In this document: in pieces, positions 17,693-29,608 of the stretch
Layout: each line of letters begins with the position of its first letter
Numbering within the stretch: position 1 is the first letter of the stretch
NCBI RefSeq assembly: GCF_002242685.1
Contig: NZ_NBIM01000001.1
Location: 620,001 to 684,000 of the forward strand
Reading direction: 5' to 3'
DNA: 64,000 bases
Source: Oceanimonas doudoroffii
Lineage (GTDB): Bacteria > Pseudomonadota > Gammaproteobacteria > Enterobacterales > Aeromonadaceae
Translations under genes and position numbers: made by a program
The notes under the pieces: generated by a model
Told to the model about the DNA's origin: nothing
The model's input: only the letters and a program-made list of their open reading frames with translations
The model's database searches: none

Positions 17693-20600
17693 ATGACACT
17701 GAATGATGCCAGCACTTCCGTATTGTTGGAAAACGTAGAACAACTGGTCAGCGAAAAATTTCCTGAGCAAACCGCTCCCCTAGTGCAATCCTTTGTGGCC
17801 CGCCTTTATGGCAGCATGACTCACGAGGATCTTCATTACCGCAATGACAGCGACCTCTATGGCGCCGCGATCAACCTGTGGAATTCCTTTGAAACCCGGC
17901 CCGACACCAGCCCCCATGTGCGCGTTTACAACCCCGAGTTGTCCCGTCACGGCTGGCAGTCCCCCCATACCATCGTGGAGCTGGTGTTGCGGGACGCCCC
18001 TTTTCAGGTGGACTCCATTCGCATGGCCCTGACCCGCATGGGCATTACCGCCCATCTGATGCTACACCAGCCCATGCATCTGGTGCGCAATGAACAGGGC
18101 CGGCTGGAACGCATTCTCAGCAGCAAGGACAAGGCCAAGCAAAACCGGGTGGAAACCGCCTTTCTTATCGAGATCGATCGCCTGCCGGCCAAGGAGCGGC
18201 GTGAACAGCTGCATCAAGAGCTGATGTCGGTAGTGGAAGAAGTGGCGCTGGTAGTGGATGACTGGCAGCCCATGGTGAAAAAGCTCAACGAGGTGATAGA
18301 AGGACTGCCGGCCCAGCTGAGCCAACACGACAAGCAGGACTGCAAGGAAAATCTGTCATTTCTGCACTGGGTAGCCGATCACAATTTCACCCTGATGGGC
18401 TATCGCCGCTACCATATTTCCGCCATAGAAGGGGACCACGAACTGGTGCCCGAGCATGACACCAGCCTGGGGTTGATGCGCCACATTCAGCACAGTGACG
18501 GCCTGCGTTTAAGCAGCCTGACCGCCACCGCCCGGGAAGCGGCCCTCAGCCAGAACATTCTGGTGCTGACCAAGACCAACCACAAGTCCCGCGTACACCG
18601 GCCTGCCTATATCGATTACATCGGCGTCAAGCGTTTTGACGACAAGGGCAGGGTGGTGGGTGAAGACCGCTTTATCGGCCTGTATGCCTCCAGCATCTAT
18701 AACACCAGTGCCACCCAGATCCCGCTGATCGGTGAGAAGCTGCGTCGCATCATCAAGGCATCCGGGCTTGAAGCCGGCTCTCATGCCTACAAGGCGCTGC
18801 TCAATATTCTGGAAACCTACCCTCGTGATGAACTGATCCAGGCTCAGGAAGACGAGTTGCTGGAGATTGGCATGGGCGTACTGGCCATGCAGGAGCGGGA
18901 CATGACCCGGCTCTTTGTGCGCCGGGATCTGTTTGGTCGTTTCTTCTCCTGCATGGTGTATGTCACCAAAGACAGGTACAACACCGCATTGCGGGAAAAG
19001 ACCCAGCGTATTTTTCAGCGCTGTTTCGGCTCCGACGAGGAAGTGGAATTCACTACCTATTTCTCGGAAGGGGTGCTGGCCCGGACCCATTACCTGATCC
19101 GTGTACAGAACAATTCAATGGACATCAATGTGAACGAGATCCAGGCAAACCTGATCGAAGCCGCTCGCAGCTGGGACGACAAGCTGGAGCACGCACTCTC
19201 TGCCAACTTTGGCGAGGCCGAAGGCAACCGGCTGAAAAACAAGTATCACCATGCTTTCCCTCGGGCCTATACCGAAGACGTAATGCCAGGCTCGGCGGTG
19301 GCCGATATTCAGCAACTGGAAGCCTTGAGTGACGACAATCGTCTGGGCATGCTGTTTTATCGGGCCCAGGAAGAACAGCGTGACTCCAACCGGGTGCGGC
19401 TCAAGCTCTATCACAGGGCCGAGCCCATTCACCTGTCCGACGTGCTGCCCATGCTGGAAAACCTGGGGCTGCGGGTCATCGGTGAAACGCCCTATGAAAT
19501 CGATTGTGGTGACGAGACCTTCTGGATCCTCGACTTTTCCATGCTGCACCCGCGCGGACCGCTCGATCTGGATGCCGGCCAGCAGCGTTTTCAGGAGGCC
19601 TTTGCCCAGATTTGGCACAACCAGCTTGAAAACGACGGTTTCAACCGCCTGGTGCTGGCCACCCAGCTGACCGGCCGGGAAGTGAGCGTGCTGCGTGCCT
19701 ATGCCCGTTATATGCGTCAGACCGGGGTCAGCTTCAGCCAGGCGTATATTGAGGAAACCCTGTCCCGCTATCCGCACCTGGCCTGCCTGCTGTTCCGGCT
19801 GTTTGAGCAGCGCCTGAACCCGGCTTGCAAGCAGAGCAGCAAACAGCTGCATGCCCTGCACCAGGAGCTGGTGGAAGAGTTGGACAAGGTGGCCAACCTG
19901 GACGACGACCGCATCATTCGTCGTTACATGGAAATGATAGAAGCCACCCTGCGCACCAACTTCTACCAGCCCGCCAGTGATGGCAGCGACAAGGATTACA
20001 TTTCCTTCAAGCTGGCTCCCGAGTCCATCAGCGAAATGCCGCTGCCACTGCCGAAATTTGAGATTTTCGTGTATTCGCCGCGAGTGGAAGGTGTGCACCT
20101 GCGCTGGGGCAAGGTGGCCCGGGGCGGCCTGCGCTGGTCCGACCGACGCGAAGACTTCCGTACCGAGGTGCTGGGACTGGTCAAGGCCCAGCAGGTGAAA
20201 AACACCGTGATCGTACCGGTGGGCGCCAAGGGCGGTTTTGTCTGCAAGCAGCTGCCGGAAGGCGATCGCGCCGCCTTCCTGAAGGAAGGCCAGGACTGCT
20301 ACCGGCTGTTTATTCGCGCCCTGCTGGACGTGACCGACAATATCATTAACGGCGAGGTGATTCCGCCCAAAAACGTGGTGCGCCACGACGAGGACGATTA
20401 CTACCTGGTGGTGGCCGCCGACAAGGGCACCGCCACCTTCTCCGACATTGCCAACGGCATCAGCGCCGAATACGGCCACTGGCTGGGCGACGCCTTTGCC
20501 TCGGGCGGCTCCGTGGGTTATGACCACAAGAAAATGGGCATTACCGCCAAGGGTGCCTGGGAGTCGGTCAAGCGCCACTTCCGCGAGCTCGGTATTGATT

Positions 20601-22528
20601 GCCAGACCACCGACTTTACCTGTGTCGGCGTGGGCGACATGGCCGGTGACGTATTCGGCAACGGCATGCTGCTGTCAAAGCACATTCGCCTGGTGGGTGC
20701 GTTTAACCACCTGCATATCTTTATCGATCCGGAGCCGAATGCGGCATCCAGTTTTGAAGAGCGCCAGCGCCTGTTTACCTCTCCGGGCACCACCTGGGAC
20801 GACTACAATCGGGAACTGATTTCCGAGGGTGGCGGTGTCTTTGCCCGCTCCGCCAAATCCATCACGCTGACGCCCCAGATGAAAAAACTGCTGGGCACCC
20901 AGAAGGCGGCCCTGCCCCCCAACGAGGTCATTCGGCACCTGCTCACGGCCCAGGTGGATCTGCTGTGGAACGGCGGCATTGGTACCTATGTGAAATCACG
21001 CCGGGAAACCGACGCCGATGTGGGTGATCGGGCCAACGATGCGGTGCGGGTCAACGGTGAAGATCTGCGTGTGCGTGTGGTGGGCGAGGGCGGCAACCTG
21101 GGCTGCACCCAGCTGGGCCGTATTGAGTACGCCGGCAAGGGCGGACGCATCAACACCGATTTTACCGACAACGTGGGCGGGGTGGACTGCTCCGACAACG
21201 AGGTCAACATCAAGATCCTGCTTAACAAGCTGGTGGCCGAGGGCGAGCTGACCAAGAAGCACCGAGACGAGTTGTTGTACGACATGACCGACAAGGTCGC
21301 CGACATCGTGCTCACCAATGCCTATCGTCAGTCCCAGACCATTTCCATTACCCAGCACAGGGGCGCGCGCACTTTGAAAGAGCATCAGCGCTTTATGCAG
21401 TGGCTGGAGCGGGAAGGCCGTCTGGATCGTAACCTGGAATACCTGCCCAACGATGAGGAGCTGGGTGAGCGCATGGCCGCCGGTCGTGGCCTGACCCGGC
21501 CGGAAATGGCCATTCTGGTGGCTTACGGCAAGATGGTACTGAAGGACATGCTCAACATTCCCGAGGTAACCAACAACGAATACATCGCCCGCCTGCTGCC
21601 CGACAGCATGCCGGAGCAGCTGGTGTCGCGTTTTGGCGATGCCCTGATGGACCATCCGCTGCGCAGTGAAATCATCGCGACTCGGCTGGCCAACATCATG
21701 GTCAATGACATGGGCTTTAACTTCGCCAACCGCATGCTGGATGAAACCGGCGCCGGTATCGGCGATATTGCGGTGAGCTTCATGATCGCCCGGGAAGTGT
21801 TTGGCATGGATCAGTTGCTGCGCGACATCGAGGCCCTCGACAATCAGGTGCCGGCACCGCTGCAACTGCAGATGTTCTACCAGGCCCGGCGCATGGTCCG
21901 TCGTGCCACTCGCTGGTTCCTGCGTAACCGCAACCGCAATCAGGGGCTGGAAGATACCATTGCCCAGTTCCGTCCTGCCTACCAGGCCCTGTCCGAACAC
22001 CTCTATGAGGTGATGGTGGACGGCGAAGTAACCGAGCACAAACGCGAGCTGGCCAAGCTGGTGGAGCAGGGAGTGCCCGAGGCCCTGGCGGTGCGCGTGG
22101 CACATATGAGCAGCCTGTTCTCGGCACTGGATCTGGCCCAGGTGGCCAACGAGCTGCAGCGGGACATCAAGGTCGTGGCCCGGCTTTACTTCCACCTCGG
22201 CGCGGCGCTCGAACTGCACTGGTTCCTGGATCAGATCAACCAGCAGGCGGTGGGCAACCACTGGCAGGCGCTGGCTCGGGCCTCGTTCCGGGAAGAGCTG
22301 GACTTCCAGCAGCGCAGCCTGACCGCGGTGATCCTTAAAAACTGTAAAGCCCAGGGCGAATGCGATACCATGCTGGATCAGTGGCTTGATGAGCATGAGC
22401 AGCTGCTTAACCGGTGGCGGCACCTGCTGGCGGATTTCAAAACCTCCGGCAGCCATGAATTTGCCCAGTTCTCTGTCGCCCTGCGCGAACTGAACCTGCT
22501 GCATCTCAATTGTGCGAACGCCGCCTGA
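17693..22528 (+). CDS. gdhB: Large NAD-specific glutamate dehydrogenase
   Basis: Protein of 1611 residues, the size of the 180-kDa class of NAD-glutamate dehydrogenases first known from Streptomyces and Pseudomonas. It deaminates glutamate to 2-oxoglutarate and ammonia, mainly catabolically. The catalytic part includes [17 protein letters not shown] (from about residue 807), [17 protein letters not shown] and the dinucleotide-binding [19 protein letters not shown]. The long N-terminal third is the ACT-like regulatory part of this family. The ATG at 17693 follows GAGGAA and starts MTLNDASTS. Monocistronic, ended by a strong terminator. Confidence 0.95.
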   Translation: MTLNDASTSVLLENVEQLVSEKFPEQTAPLVQSFVARLYGSMTHEDLHYRNDSDLYGAAINLWNSFETRPDTSPHVRVYNPELSRHGWQSPHTIVELVLRDAPFQVDSIRMALTRMGITAHLMLHQPMHLVRNEQGRLERILSSKDKAKQNRVETAFLIEIDRLPAKERREQLHQELMSVVEEVALVVDDWQPMVKKLNEVIEGLPAQLSQHDKQDCKENLSFLHWVADHNFTLMGYRRYHISAIEGDHELVPEHDTSLGLMRHIQHSDGLRLSSLTATAREAALSQNILVLTKTNHKSRVHRPAYIDYIGVKRFDDKGRVVGEDRFIGLYASSIYNTSATQIPLIGEKLRRIIKASGLEAGSHAYKALLNILETYPRDELIQAQEDELLEIGMGVLAMQERDMTRLFVRRDLFGRFFSCMVYVTKDRYNTALREKTQRIFQRCFGSDEEVEFTTYFSEGVLARTHYLIRVQNNSMDINVNEIQANLIEAARSWDDKLEHALSANFGEAEGNRLKNKYHHAFPRAYTEDVMPGSAVADIQQLEALSDDNRLGMLFYRAQEEQRDSNRVRLKLYHRAEPIHLSDVLPMLENLGLRVIGETPYEIDCGDETFWILDFSMLHPRGPLDLDAGQQRFQEAFAQIWHNQLENDGFNRLVLATQLTGREVSVLRAYARYMRQTGVSFSQAYIEETLSRYPHLACLLFRLFEQRLNPACKQSSKQLHALHQELVEELDKVANLDDDRIIRRYMEMIEATLRTNFYQPASDGSDKDYISFKLAPESISEMPLPLPKFEIFVYSPRVEGVHLRWGKVARGGLRWSDRREDFRTEVLGLVKAQQVKNTVIVPVGAKGGFVCKQLPEGDRAAFLKEGQDCYRLFIRALLDVTDNIINGEVIPPKNVVRHDEDDYYLVVAADKGTATFSDIANGISAEYGHWLGDAFASGGSVGYDHKKMGITAKGAWESVKRHFRELGIDCQTTDFTCVGVGDMAGDVFGNGMLLSKHIRLVGAFNHLHIFIDPEPNAASSFEERQRLFTSPGTTWDDYNRELISEGGGVFARSAKSITLTPQMKKLLGTQKAALPPNEVIRHLLTAQVDLLWNGGIGTYVKSRRETDADVGDRANDAVRVNGEDLRVRVVGEGGNLGCTQLGRIEYAGKGGRINTDFTDNVGGVDCSDNEVNIKILLNKLVAEGELTKKHRDELLYDMTDKVADIVLTNAYRQSQTISITQHRGARTLKEHQRFMQWLEREGRLDRNLEYLPNDEELGERMAAGRGLTRPEMAILVAYGKMVLKDMLNIPEVTNNEYIARLLPDSMPEQLVSRFGDALMDHPLRSEIIATRLANIMVNDMGFNFANRMLDETGAGIGDIAVSFMIAREVFGMDQLLRDIEALDNQVPAPLQLQMFYQARRMVRRATRWFLRNRNRNQGLEDTIAQFRPAYQALSEHLYEVMVDGEVTEHKRELAKLVEQGVPEALAVRVAHMSSLFSALDLAQVANELQRDIKVVARLYFHLGAALELHWFLDQINQQAVGNHWQALARASFREELDFQQRSLTAVILKNCKAQGECDTMLDQWLDEHEQLLNRWRHLLADFKTSGSHEFAQFSVALRELNLLHLNCANAA

Positions 22529-22550
22529 TAAAGGCGGCCACGACAAACAA

Positions 22551-22578
22551 AAGCCCCGGCCCAGACCGGGGCTTTTTT
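22551..22578 (+). terminator. Terminator after gdhB
   Basis: Nine-base stem AAGCCCCGG/CCGGGGCTT with a six-base loop and T-run; it lies 16 bases before the pyrD start, so pyrD reads from its own promoter or by readthrough. Confidence 0.88.
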
Positions 22579-22593
22579 ATAAGGAAGCTAAAC

Positions 22594-23601
22594 GTGTACT
22601 CCCTGGTAAAACCCCTGTTGTTTCAGTGTGACCCCGAACATTCCCACGAGCTGACCCTGGAGGCGCTGGCCAAAACCCAGCACACCCCGCTGGCCGCCCT
22701 CTATCGCCGCCCGGCCATTCACAACCCGGTTGAGCTGATGGGGTTGACCTTCAGCAACCCGGTGGGCCTGGCCGCCGGTCTCGACAAAAACGGCGAGTGC
22801 ATCGATGCCTTTGCCGCCATGGGATTTGGCTTTGTGGAAGTAGGCACGGTCACGCCACGGCCACAGGACGGCAACCCCAAGCCCCGGCTGTTTCGGGTCA
22901 AGCCCGCGGAAGGCATTATCAACCGCATGGGCTTTAACAACAGGGGCATCGATTACCTGGTAGAAAACGTGAAAAATGCCCGTTTCAAGGGCGTGCTCGG
23001 TATTAATATCGGCAAGAACAAAGACACGCCCATTGAACACGGCAAGGACGATTACCTGGTGTGCATGGAAAAGTCTTATGAACACGCCAGCTATATTACC
23101 GTGAATATTTCCTCGCCCAATACGCCGGATCTGCGATCCCTGCAATATGGTGATGCGCTGGATGATCTTCTGGGATCCTTAAAAGAAAAACAGGCCGAGC
23201 TCGCCCAACGCCATCACAAGCAAGTGCCGCTGGTGGTAAAAATTGCTCCGGATCTGAATGAAGCGGAAATTGAGCAAATCGCCGACAGCCTGGTGCGCTT
23301 TAATATTGATGGAGTGATCGCCACCAATACCACCCTGGATCGGGAACTGGTGTTTGAACTGCCCCATGCCCAGGAAGCGGGCGGCCTCAGTGGCCGGCCG
23401 GTGCAGAACAAAAGCACGCAAGTGATTGCCGAGCTGTCCCGTCGACTGAATGGTAAATTGCCGATTATCGGCGTAGGCGGTATTGATTCCCTGACCGCCG
23501 CTCGGGAAAAAATGACCGCCGGCGCCAGCCTGGTGCAGGTCTATTCCGGCTTTATTTATCACGGCCCCAAACTGGTACAGAACTTGGCGCGTTACCTCTA
23601 A
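22594..23601 (+). CDS. pyrD: Dihydroorotate dehydrogenase, quinone-linked (class 2)
   Basis: FMN enzyme of 335 residues (336 in E. coli) that oxidises dihydroorotate to orotate in pyrimidine synthesis, passing electrons to quinone at the inner membrane. Class 2 features are the N-terminal amphipathic helix ([21 protein letters not shown]) and the catalytic Ser in [15 protein letters not shown]-binding segments [10 protein letters not shown] and IIGVGGIDS are intact. The start is a GTG at 22594 with AAGGAAG seven bases ahead; the frame upstream overlaps the terminator. As in E. coli it precedes zapC. Confidence 0.95.
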   Translation: MYSLVKPLLFQCDPEHSHELTLEALAKTQHTPLAALYRRPAIHNPVELMGLTFSNPVGLAAGLDKNGECIDAFAAMGFGFVEVGTVTPRPQDGNPKPRLFRVKPAEGIINRMGFNNRGIDYLVENVKNARFKGVLGINIGKNKDTPIEHGKDDYLVCMEKSYEHASYITVNISSPNTPDLRSLQYGDALDDLLGSLKEKQAELAQRHHKQVPLVVKIAPDLNEAEIEQIADSLVRFNIDGVIATNTTLDRELVFELPHAQEAGGLSGRPVQNKSTQVIAELSRRLNGKLPIIGVGGIDSLTAAREKMTAGASLVQVYSGFIYHGPKLVQNLARYL

Positions 23602-23617
23602 TTGTGATAATAATTTG

Positions 23618-23670
23618 CCCCCGATGGCAAAATTCCTTATATATTGAAGGTATCGGGGGAATTTTTATTT
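23618..23670 (+). terminator. Possible terminator or attenuator between pyrD and zapC
   Basis: CCCCCGAT (23618-23625) can pair with ATCGGGGG (23652-23659) across a 26-base loop, followed by AATTTTTATTTT. The loop is long for an intrinsic terminator, so strength is doubtful. Confidence 0.45.
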
Positions 23671-23685
23671 TCACAAGGTGCGTGA

Positions 23686-24222
23686 ATGCTGCTTAAACCA
23701 AATGATCAGTGGTGCTGGTTTGTCGGCGCAGACCGGCACCTGATGCTGGATCTGGGAGAGGAAATGCTGTTTGCCACTCCCTACCTACAAAATAAACTGA
23801 TTTTCGCCGACAACCTGCGGCAGAGTTTCTCGGTGGAAGACACCGGGCTCTATTATGCCTTTCTTGACAAACTCAGCTGTGTGGCAACGCCTTCCCGGCG
23901 GGTGCAGGCGGCGCTCAACGGCGTGGCCGTGGCCCGCTTCTACAAGCCGCTAATGCCCCAGAGCTGGTTTTTTGAACCTCAGGCCGACTACCACCAGCCC
24001 CAGCTGGGCGAGTTGATCGGGCTGGACTGCGGCGAGCGACACTTAACCATGATGGTGGTGGAAACCTCACCGTCGACGTCGTTGTGCATTTCGCTCTCGG
24101 CAGACGTGGTGCTGAACGACAGCAAAACCCTGCCGGTGTTTGGCGCCATCAAGGTGATGAACGACAGACTGTTCAGCCTGGAGCCGGCTCACGGCATGGA
24201 AGAAATGCGTCGGGTCGGCTGA
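23686..24222 (+). CDS. zapC: ZapC, cell division protein
   Basis: Cytoplasmic protein of 178 residues resembling ZapC (YcbW): MLLKPNDQWCWFVGADRHLMLDLGEEMLFATPY and a mid-part LMPQSWFFEP. ZapC binds FtsZ and promotes bundling at the division ring. It lies straight after pyrD, the same order as in enteric bacteria, which supports the call. AAGGTG is near the ATG. The downstream 130 bases up to the tRNA cluster hold nothing recognisable. Confidence 0.88.
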   Translation: MLLKPNDQWCWFVGADRHLMLDLGEEMLFATPYLQNKLIFADNLRQSFSVEDTGLYYAFLDKLSCVATPSRRVQAALNGVAVARFYKPLMPQSWFFEPQADYHQPQLGELIGLDCGERHLTMMVVETSPSTSLCISLSADVVLNDSKTLPVFGAIKVMNDRLFSLEPAHGMEEMRRVG

Positions 24223-24351
24223 CGCCGGCGTGTTTGTGACTCGGTTGAGCAGACGGATGTGTGCCATGCAAGACAGGAATATTGAATAAGGGAAGATAAA
24301 ACAGAAAGCGGTATAAGCTGCGAGGGTAGGGGAGTGCAATTGTCACCGGAT

Positions 24352-24428
<77 letters not shown>

Positions 24429-24466
24429 GCCGGTGTATTGCATCTTTATTTCACTTCACATCAAGT

Positions 24467-24543
<77 letters not shown>

Positions 24544-24584
24544 CCAGGGTATTACGTCTTGATGCTGCCGTACTGAAATCAAGT

Positions 24585-24661
<77 letters not shown>

Positions 24662-24700
24662 CCAGGTGCTTGATTTCTTATTTGCAGTACCGAACCGGAT

Positions 24701-24777
<77 letters not shown>

Positions 24778-24816
24778 GCCGGTATCGTACTTGCAAATTT
24801 TACAGCGTCTGAGAAC

Positions 24817-24893
<77 letters not shown>

Positions 24894-24907
24894 TCCTCAG
24901 GTGGTGC

Positions 24908-24936
24908 ATACTAGTGATCAGGCTCACCAAAGGCAA
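24908..24936 (-). promoter_or_regulatory. Sigma-70 promoter of the tRNA cluster
   Basis: On the minus strand TTGCCT (-35, 24936-24931) and TAGTAT (-10, 24913-24908) are separated by exactly 17 bases, followed by a GCACC discriminator. GC-rich discriminators are typical of stringently controlled stable-RNA promoters. Confidence 0.75.
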
Positions 24937-25110
24937 GCCCTTGATTGAAACTTTATTTTGTTTGCTCGTTAAACCAGCGGTATGTTTACCTGTTACCCAT
25001 GTTGCCTTTATTTTGCCCGCTCACTACCCCGTTGGCCGCCATTAATCCGCAGAAATCGCATTACCACTCATGTATAATGTGCCCTCTCTTTTGTTTGACC
25101 ATGCGTGATT

Positions 25111-27213
25111 ATGCTGCCGTTTTTTGCTACCTGCCCCAAGGGGCTGGAATCCTTACTCTCCGACGAACTGCAAGCCCTGGGCGCCAGCCAGGTGCAGGAA
25201 ACCGTGGCCGGTGTTGCCTTTCAGGGTGAACTGGACGTGGCCTACCGCGCCTGCCTGTGGTCTCGACTGGCCTCGCGCATCATGCTGCAACTGGCCGACT
25301 TTCCCATGCGTGACGACATGGACCTGTATCTCGGCGCCAGTAACGTGGAGTGGGAAAAGCACATTCAGGAAGGCCAGACCTTTGCGGTGGACTTTTCCGG
25401 CAGCAACCGGGCCATTACCAATACCCAATATGGTGCGCTCAAGATAAAGGACGCCATTGTTGATCGCCTGAGCAAGCGCCGGGGTGAGCGGCCCAGCGTC
25501 GACAAGCGCTTTCCCGACATTCGTATTCTCGCGCACCTGAAGCGCGAGCGCCTGAGCATTACCCTGGACTTGTCCGGCCCGGCGCTGCACCAGCGCGGTT
25601 ACCGTCAGCAGGCCGGCGAGGCGCCGCTCAAGGAGAACCTGGCCGCCGCCATTCTGCTGCGCAGCGGCTGGGACGCCAACAGCCCGCTGGTGGATCCCAT
25701 GTGCGGTTCCGGCACCCTGCTGATAGAAGCCGCGCTCATGGCCGCCGATCAGGCCCCGGGCCTGCTGCGCCCGCGGTTTGGCTTTATGGCCTGGTCCGGT
25801 CACGACCGCGAACTGTGGCAAAGCCTGCATGCCGAGGCCACGGTGCGCGCCACCCGCGGCCTGAACAAGGCCGAGGCGGTGATTTACGGCATTGATCAGG
25901 ACAAGCGGGTGCTGGGCTTTGCCCAGGACAACGCCGAAGCCGCCGGGGTGGAGCGGTTGATTCACTTCTCCCAAGGTTCGGTCGGTGATCTGCATAATCC
26001 GAGTGAACAACCGGGCTGGCTGATTTCCAACCCGCCTTACGGCGAGCGTTTAAGCGAGTTTCCGTCGCTGCTCGGACTGCATCAGGGGCTGGGCGATACC
26101 CTGCGGGAACAGTTCAAGGGCTGGCACGTCAGCCTGATCTCAAGCTCCCCCGAGCTGCTCAGCTGCCTGCGCCTGCGCCCGGAAAAAACCTACAAGCTGT
26201 TTAACGGCGCCCTGGCCTGTGAGCTGCGCAACTACCTGATTGCCGCAGACGCCCGTCCGGCGCGGCCATTGGCGGAAGACTTCGCCAACCGTCTGGCCAA
26301 GAACATCAAGGCCCTCGACAAGTGGGCCCGGGGCGAGGGCATTGACTGCTATCGCCTCTATGATGCGGATCTGCCCGAATACAATGCCGCCATCGACCGT
26401 TATCAGGATCACCTGGTGATTCAGGAATACGCGGCCCCCAAAAGCGTGCCCGAGCACAAGGCTCAGGCCCGCTTCTTTGATCTGGTGCAGGCCACCATGA
26501 CGGTGACCGGCGTGCCCGGCAGTAAGGTGGTGCTCAAGGTACGTGCCCGCCAGAAGGGCCGGGAACAGTATGAAAAGCTCGACAAGCGCGAGCAGTGGAT
26601 GGAAGTGCAGGAGCACAACGCGCAACTGCTGGTGAACCTGCACGACTACCTGGACACCGGCCTGTTCCTGGATCACAGACCCATTCGAAAGCGGCTGGGC
26701 GAACTGGCCAAGGGCAAGGACGTGCTCAATGTATTTGCCTACACCGGCACCGCCACCGTACATGCGGCCCTGGGCGGCGCCCGCTCCACCACCACGGTGG
26801 ACATGTCCAAGACCTATCTCGGCTGGGCCGAACGCAACATGCAACTCAATGGCATGAACGGCCGCCGGCACCAGTATGTGCAGGCCGACTGCCTGAGCTG
26901 GCTGGCGAAAAGTGACGGCGATTACGATCTGATCTTCGCCGATCCGCCGACCTTCTCCAACTCCAAGCGCATGGAAGACAGCTTTGATGTGCAGCGGGAT
27001 CACCTGGAGCTGTTGCACCTGCTGAGCAAGCACCTGCGCAAGGGCGGCCTGCTGGTGTTCTCCAATAACAAGCGCAATTTCAAAATGGACATGGACGGCC
27101 TGACGGCCCTCGGCCTGAGCGCGAAAGACATTACCCGTTCGACCCTGCCGAAAGATTTTGCCCGCAACCCGCAGATCCACAACTGCTGGGAAATTCGCTG
27201 GAGTGACCAATGA
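25111..27213 (+). CDS. rlmL: Bifunctional 23S rRNA methyltransferase RlmKL
   Basis: Fused enzyme of 700 residues (702 in E. coli) that makes m2G2445 and m7G2069 in 23S rRNA. Order: THUMP RNA-binding domain (about 45-155), first methyltransferase with DPMCGSGTLLIEAA and catalytic NPPY at 307-310, then the second methyltransferase with VFAYTGTATVHAALGGA and DPPTFSNS from 611. The ATG at 25111 was preferred over a GTG two codons earlier because family members start directly with the short strand L-F/P-F-A-T/S. Its stop overlaps the next gene by four bases (ATGA). Confidence 0.95.
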   Translation: MLPFFATCPKGLESLLSDELQALGASQVQETVAGVAFQGELDVAYRACLWSRLASRIMLQLADFPMRDDMDLYLGASNVEWEKHIQEGQTFAVDFSGSNRAITNTQYGALKIKDAIVDRLSKRRGERPSVDKRFPDIRILAHLKRERLSITLDLSGPALHQRGYRQQAGEAPLKENLAAAILLRSGWDANSPLVDPMCGSGTLLIEAALMAADQAPGLLRPRFGFMAWSGHDRELWQSLHAEATVRATRGLNKAEAVIYGIDQDKRVLGFAQDNAEAAGVERLIHFSQGSVGDLHNPSEQPGWLISNPPYGERLSEFPSLLGLHQGLGDTLREQFKGWHVSLISSSPELLSCLRLRPEKTYKLFNGALACELRNYLIAADARPARPLAEDFANRLAKNIKALDKWARGEGIDCYRLYDADLPEYNAAIDRYQDHLVIQEYAAPKSVPEHKAQARFFDLVQATMTVTGVPGSKVVLKVRARQKGREQYEKLDKREQWMEVQEHNAQLLVNLHDYLDTGLFLDHRPIRKRLGELAKGKDVLNVFAYTGTATVHAALGGARSTTTVDMSKTYLGWAERNMQLNGMNGRRHQYVQADCLSWLAKSDGDYDLIFADPPTFSNSKRMEDSFDVQRDHLELLHLLSKHLRKGGLLVFSNNKRNFKMDMDGLTALGLSAKDITRSTLPKDFARNPQIHNCWEIRWSDQ

Positions 27214-27443
27214 GCCTGACGCTGTTTTCCACCGACGGCTGTCATCTGTGCGAGCAGGCCTGGGGCCTGCTTGAACAGACCGGCCTGGCCGCGGCCACCG
27301 AAATAAAAGACATCATCGACAACGACCAGTGGCTTGAGGCCTACCGCATTCGTATTCCGGTGTTGCGCCGGGCCGACGGTGCCGAGCTGGACTGGCCCTT
27401 TGACACCGATGACCTTATTGCATTTAACCGGGAACCATCATGA
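27210..27443 (+). CDS. Glutaredoxin-like protein (DUF836 family)
   Basis: Small thioredoxin-fold protein of 77 residues with the redox pair C11-H-L-C14 in STDGCHLCEQA and the cis-Pro region IRIPVLRRADG. The family is usually found between rlmL and uup in this group, as here. The ATG overlaps the rlmL stop, and its stop overlaps the uup start by four bases, so the three genes are translationally coupled. Substrate unknown; a disulfide or mixed-glutathione reductase role is inferred from the fold only. Confidence 0.8.
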   Translation: MSLTLFSTDGCHLCEQAWGLLEQTGLAAATEIKDIIDNDQWLEAYRIRIPVLRRADGAELDWPFDTDDLIAFNREPS

Positions 27444-29347
27444 GTCTGCTTACCCTGCAAAATGCCCTTCTGGCTTACGGCGATGCGCCGTTGCTGGATG
27501 GGGTTGAGCTTAACATTCAGGCCGGCGAGCGGCTGTGTATCGTCGGCCGCAACGGTGCCGGCAAGTCCACCCTGATGAAGGTGATCGCCGGCGACATTCA
27601 GCTTGATGACGGTCGTCGCCAGGTGCAGCAGGACGTGGTGATCGCCCGGCTGGAGCAGGATCCGCCCCAGGTGGACGATGATCAAACGGTGTTTGACTAT
27701 GTCTCCGCCGGCCTGGCCGAGCTTGGCGAGCTGCTGGCCCGTTATCATCACCAGCTGGAAAAAGTCAGCCACGACAGTTCCGAAAAAGCCATGAACGAAC
27801 TGATGCGGTTGCAAGAGCAGGTAGAGCATGCCAACGGCTGGCAGTTTGATACCCGCATCAACCAGAGCCTGACCCTACTGGGCCTGAACGGTGACACCCG
27901 GCTGCAGGACTTGTCCGGTGGCTGGCTGCGCAAGGTGGCCCTGGCCCGGGCCCTGGCCAATGATCCCGATATTCTGCTGCTGGACGAACCCACCAACCAC
28001 CTGGATATTGACGCCATCGCCTGGTTGGAAAACTTTCTGGTGGAGTTTCGCGGCGCCATTGTGTTTATCAGCCACGACCGCGCCTTTATACGCAAGATGG
28101 CCACCCGCATTCTCGACCTCGATCGGGGCAAACTCTCGAGCTGGCCGGGCAATTACGACGACTACCTGGTCAACAAGGAAGAAGCCCTGCGGGTGGAAGC
28201 GGAGCAGAACGCCCTGTTCGACAAACGGTTGGCCCAGGAAGAAGCCTGGATCCGCCAGGGCATCAAGGCCCGTCGCACCCGTAACGAAGGCCGGGTGAGG
28301 GCACTCAAGGCCCTGCGCAATGAGCGCAGTCAGCGCCGGGAGAGCCTGGGCAAGGTGTCGGTCACCCTGGATGATGTGCGTCGTTCGGGCAAGATCGTGT
28401 TTGAAGCCGAGCACCTTGGCTTTGACTACGAAGACAAGCCGCTTATCACCGACTTTTCCGCCCTGGTGCAGCGGGGCGACAAAATTGCCCTGGTTGGCCC
28501 CAACGGTTGCGGCAAGAGTACCCTGATCAAGCTGTTGCTGGGCCGGCTGCAGCCCAAGCAGGGCAGCCTGAAGTGCGGCACCAAGCTGGACGTGGCCTAT
28601 TTCGATCAGTACCGGGAGCAGCTCGACCCCGAGCGCACCGTGATGGACAACCTGGCCGATGGCAAGCAGGAAGTGGAAGTGGGCGGCAAGTCGCGCCATG
28701 TGCTGGGCTATTTGCAGGACTTTTTGTTTGAGCCCAAGCGCGCCCGCACGCCGGTGAAGGCGCTGTCGGGGGGTGAGAAAAACCGCCTGCTGCTGGCCCG
28801 GCTGTTTCTGAAACCCAGCAACCTTTTGGTGCTCGACGAACCGACTAACGATCTGGATGTGGAAACTCTGGAGCTGCTGGAAGAGCTGCTGGCCGATTAT
28901 CAGGGTACCCTGCTGCTGGTGAGTCACGACCGGGACTTTATCGACAACACCGCCACTCATTGCTGGACCTTTGACGGCAAGGGCGGGGTGGAAGAGTTTG
29001 TGGGCGGTTATCAGGACATGCTGGCTCAGCGTAGTCGGCAACCCGTGGCCACGCCGGCGCCGGTCAGGGCGGAAACCGCGACACCGGCCAAGTCCCAGAA
29101 GCCCAAACCCGCGTCTGGCAAAAAACTGTCTTATAAACAGCAACAGGAACTCAACGGCCTGCCGGCACGCCTTGAGCAACTGGAGCAGCAGATTGAAGCC
29201 CTGCAGGAAGAAATCAACGGCCCAGACTTTTTCACCCAGGCCGAAGACGTGACCCAGGGCAAGCTGCAGCAATTGGCGACGGTAGAAAACGAGCTGGAAG
29301 AAGCCTTTGCCCGTTGGGAAGAGCTGGAAGAGTTATCTGCCGGCTGA
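27440..29347 (+). CDS. uup: Uup, ABC-F family ATPase
   Basis: Soluble ABC-F protein of 635 residues with two ATPase domains: Walker A GRNGAGKST (36-44) and GPNGCGKST (353-361), signatures LSGGWLRKVALARAL and LSGGEKNRLLLARLF, and Walker B LLDEPTNHLD and VLDEPTNDLD. The inter-domain linker is highly charged. The C-terminal domain (about 530-635) is a coiled coil typical of Uup (LSYKQQQELNGLPARLEQLEQQIEALQEE), which binds DNA in E. coli. The family acts on ribosomes and affects transposon excision and branched DNA. Last gene of the rlmL unit. Confidence 0.95.
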   Translation: MSLLTLQNALLAYGDAPLLDGVELNIQAGERLCIVGRNGAGKSTLMKVIAGDIQLDDGRRQVQQDVVIARLEQDPPQVDDDQTVFDYVSAGLAELGELLARYHHQLEKVSHDSSEKAMNELMRLQEQVEHANGWQFDTRINQSLTLLGLNGDTRLQDLSGGWLRKVALARALANDPDILLLDEPTNHLDIDAIAWLENFLVEFRGAIVFISHDRAFIRKMATRILDLDRGKLSSWPGNYDDYLVNKEEALRVEAEQNALFDKRLAQEEAWIRQGIKARRTRNEGRVRALKALRNERSQRRESLGKVSVTLDDVRRSGKIVFEAEHLGFDYEDKPLITDFSALVQRGDKIALVGPNGCGKSTLIKLLLGRLQPKQGSLKCGTKLDVAYFDQYREQLDPERTVMDNLADGKQEVEVGGKSRHVLGYLQDFLFEPKRARTPVKALSGGEKNRLLLARLFLKPSNLLVLDEPTNDLDVETLELLEELLADYQGTLLLVSHDRDFIDNTATHCWTFDGKGGVEEFVGGYQDMLAQRSRQPVATPAPVRAETATPAKSQKPKPASGKKLSYKQQQELNGLPARLEQLEQQIEALQEEINGPDFFTQAEDVTQGKLQQLATVENELEEAFARWEELEELSAG

Positions 29348-29376
29348 GCCGTTTTTTCGCTCAATTGCGAATGTGT

Positions 29377-29402
29377 ATGCCGGCCTGTGAGCCGGCATTT
29401 TT
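29377..29402 (+). terminator. Terminator after uup
   Basis: Eight-base stem ATGCCGGC/GCCGGCAT, six-base loop and five T residues. The 200 bases to rmf hold no gene; they should carry the rmf promoter. Confidence 0.87.
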
Positions 29403-29608
29403 ATCACCCCGTTTTCTGTAAGGTGATCGGGGTCACACTTCGGTGTTTCCCTGCTTCATCAAAACTTCATAAATATCAGTCGCTAAATAGCCAGACTGGC
29501 CTATGCTCTAAAATTAACCCTTGAGATCGGTACGCAACTCAACTATTTCTAAAGAGCGGCAGAACGAAACGCCGTGCACTTTTTGTTGATTAAACGAGGG
29601 TAATACCT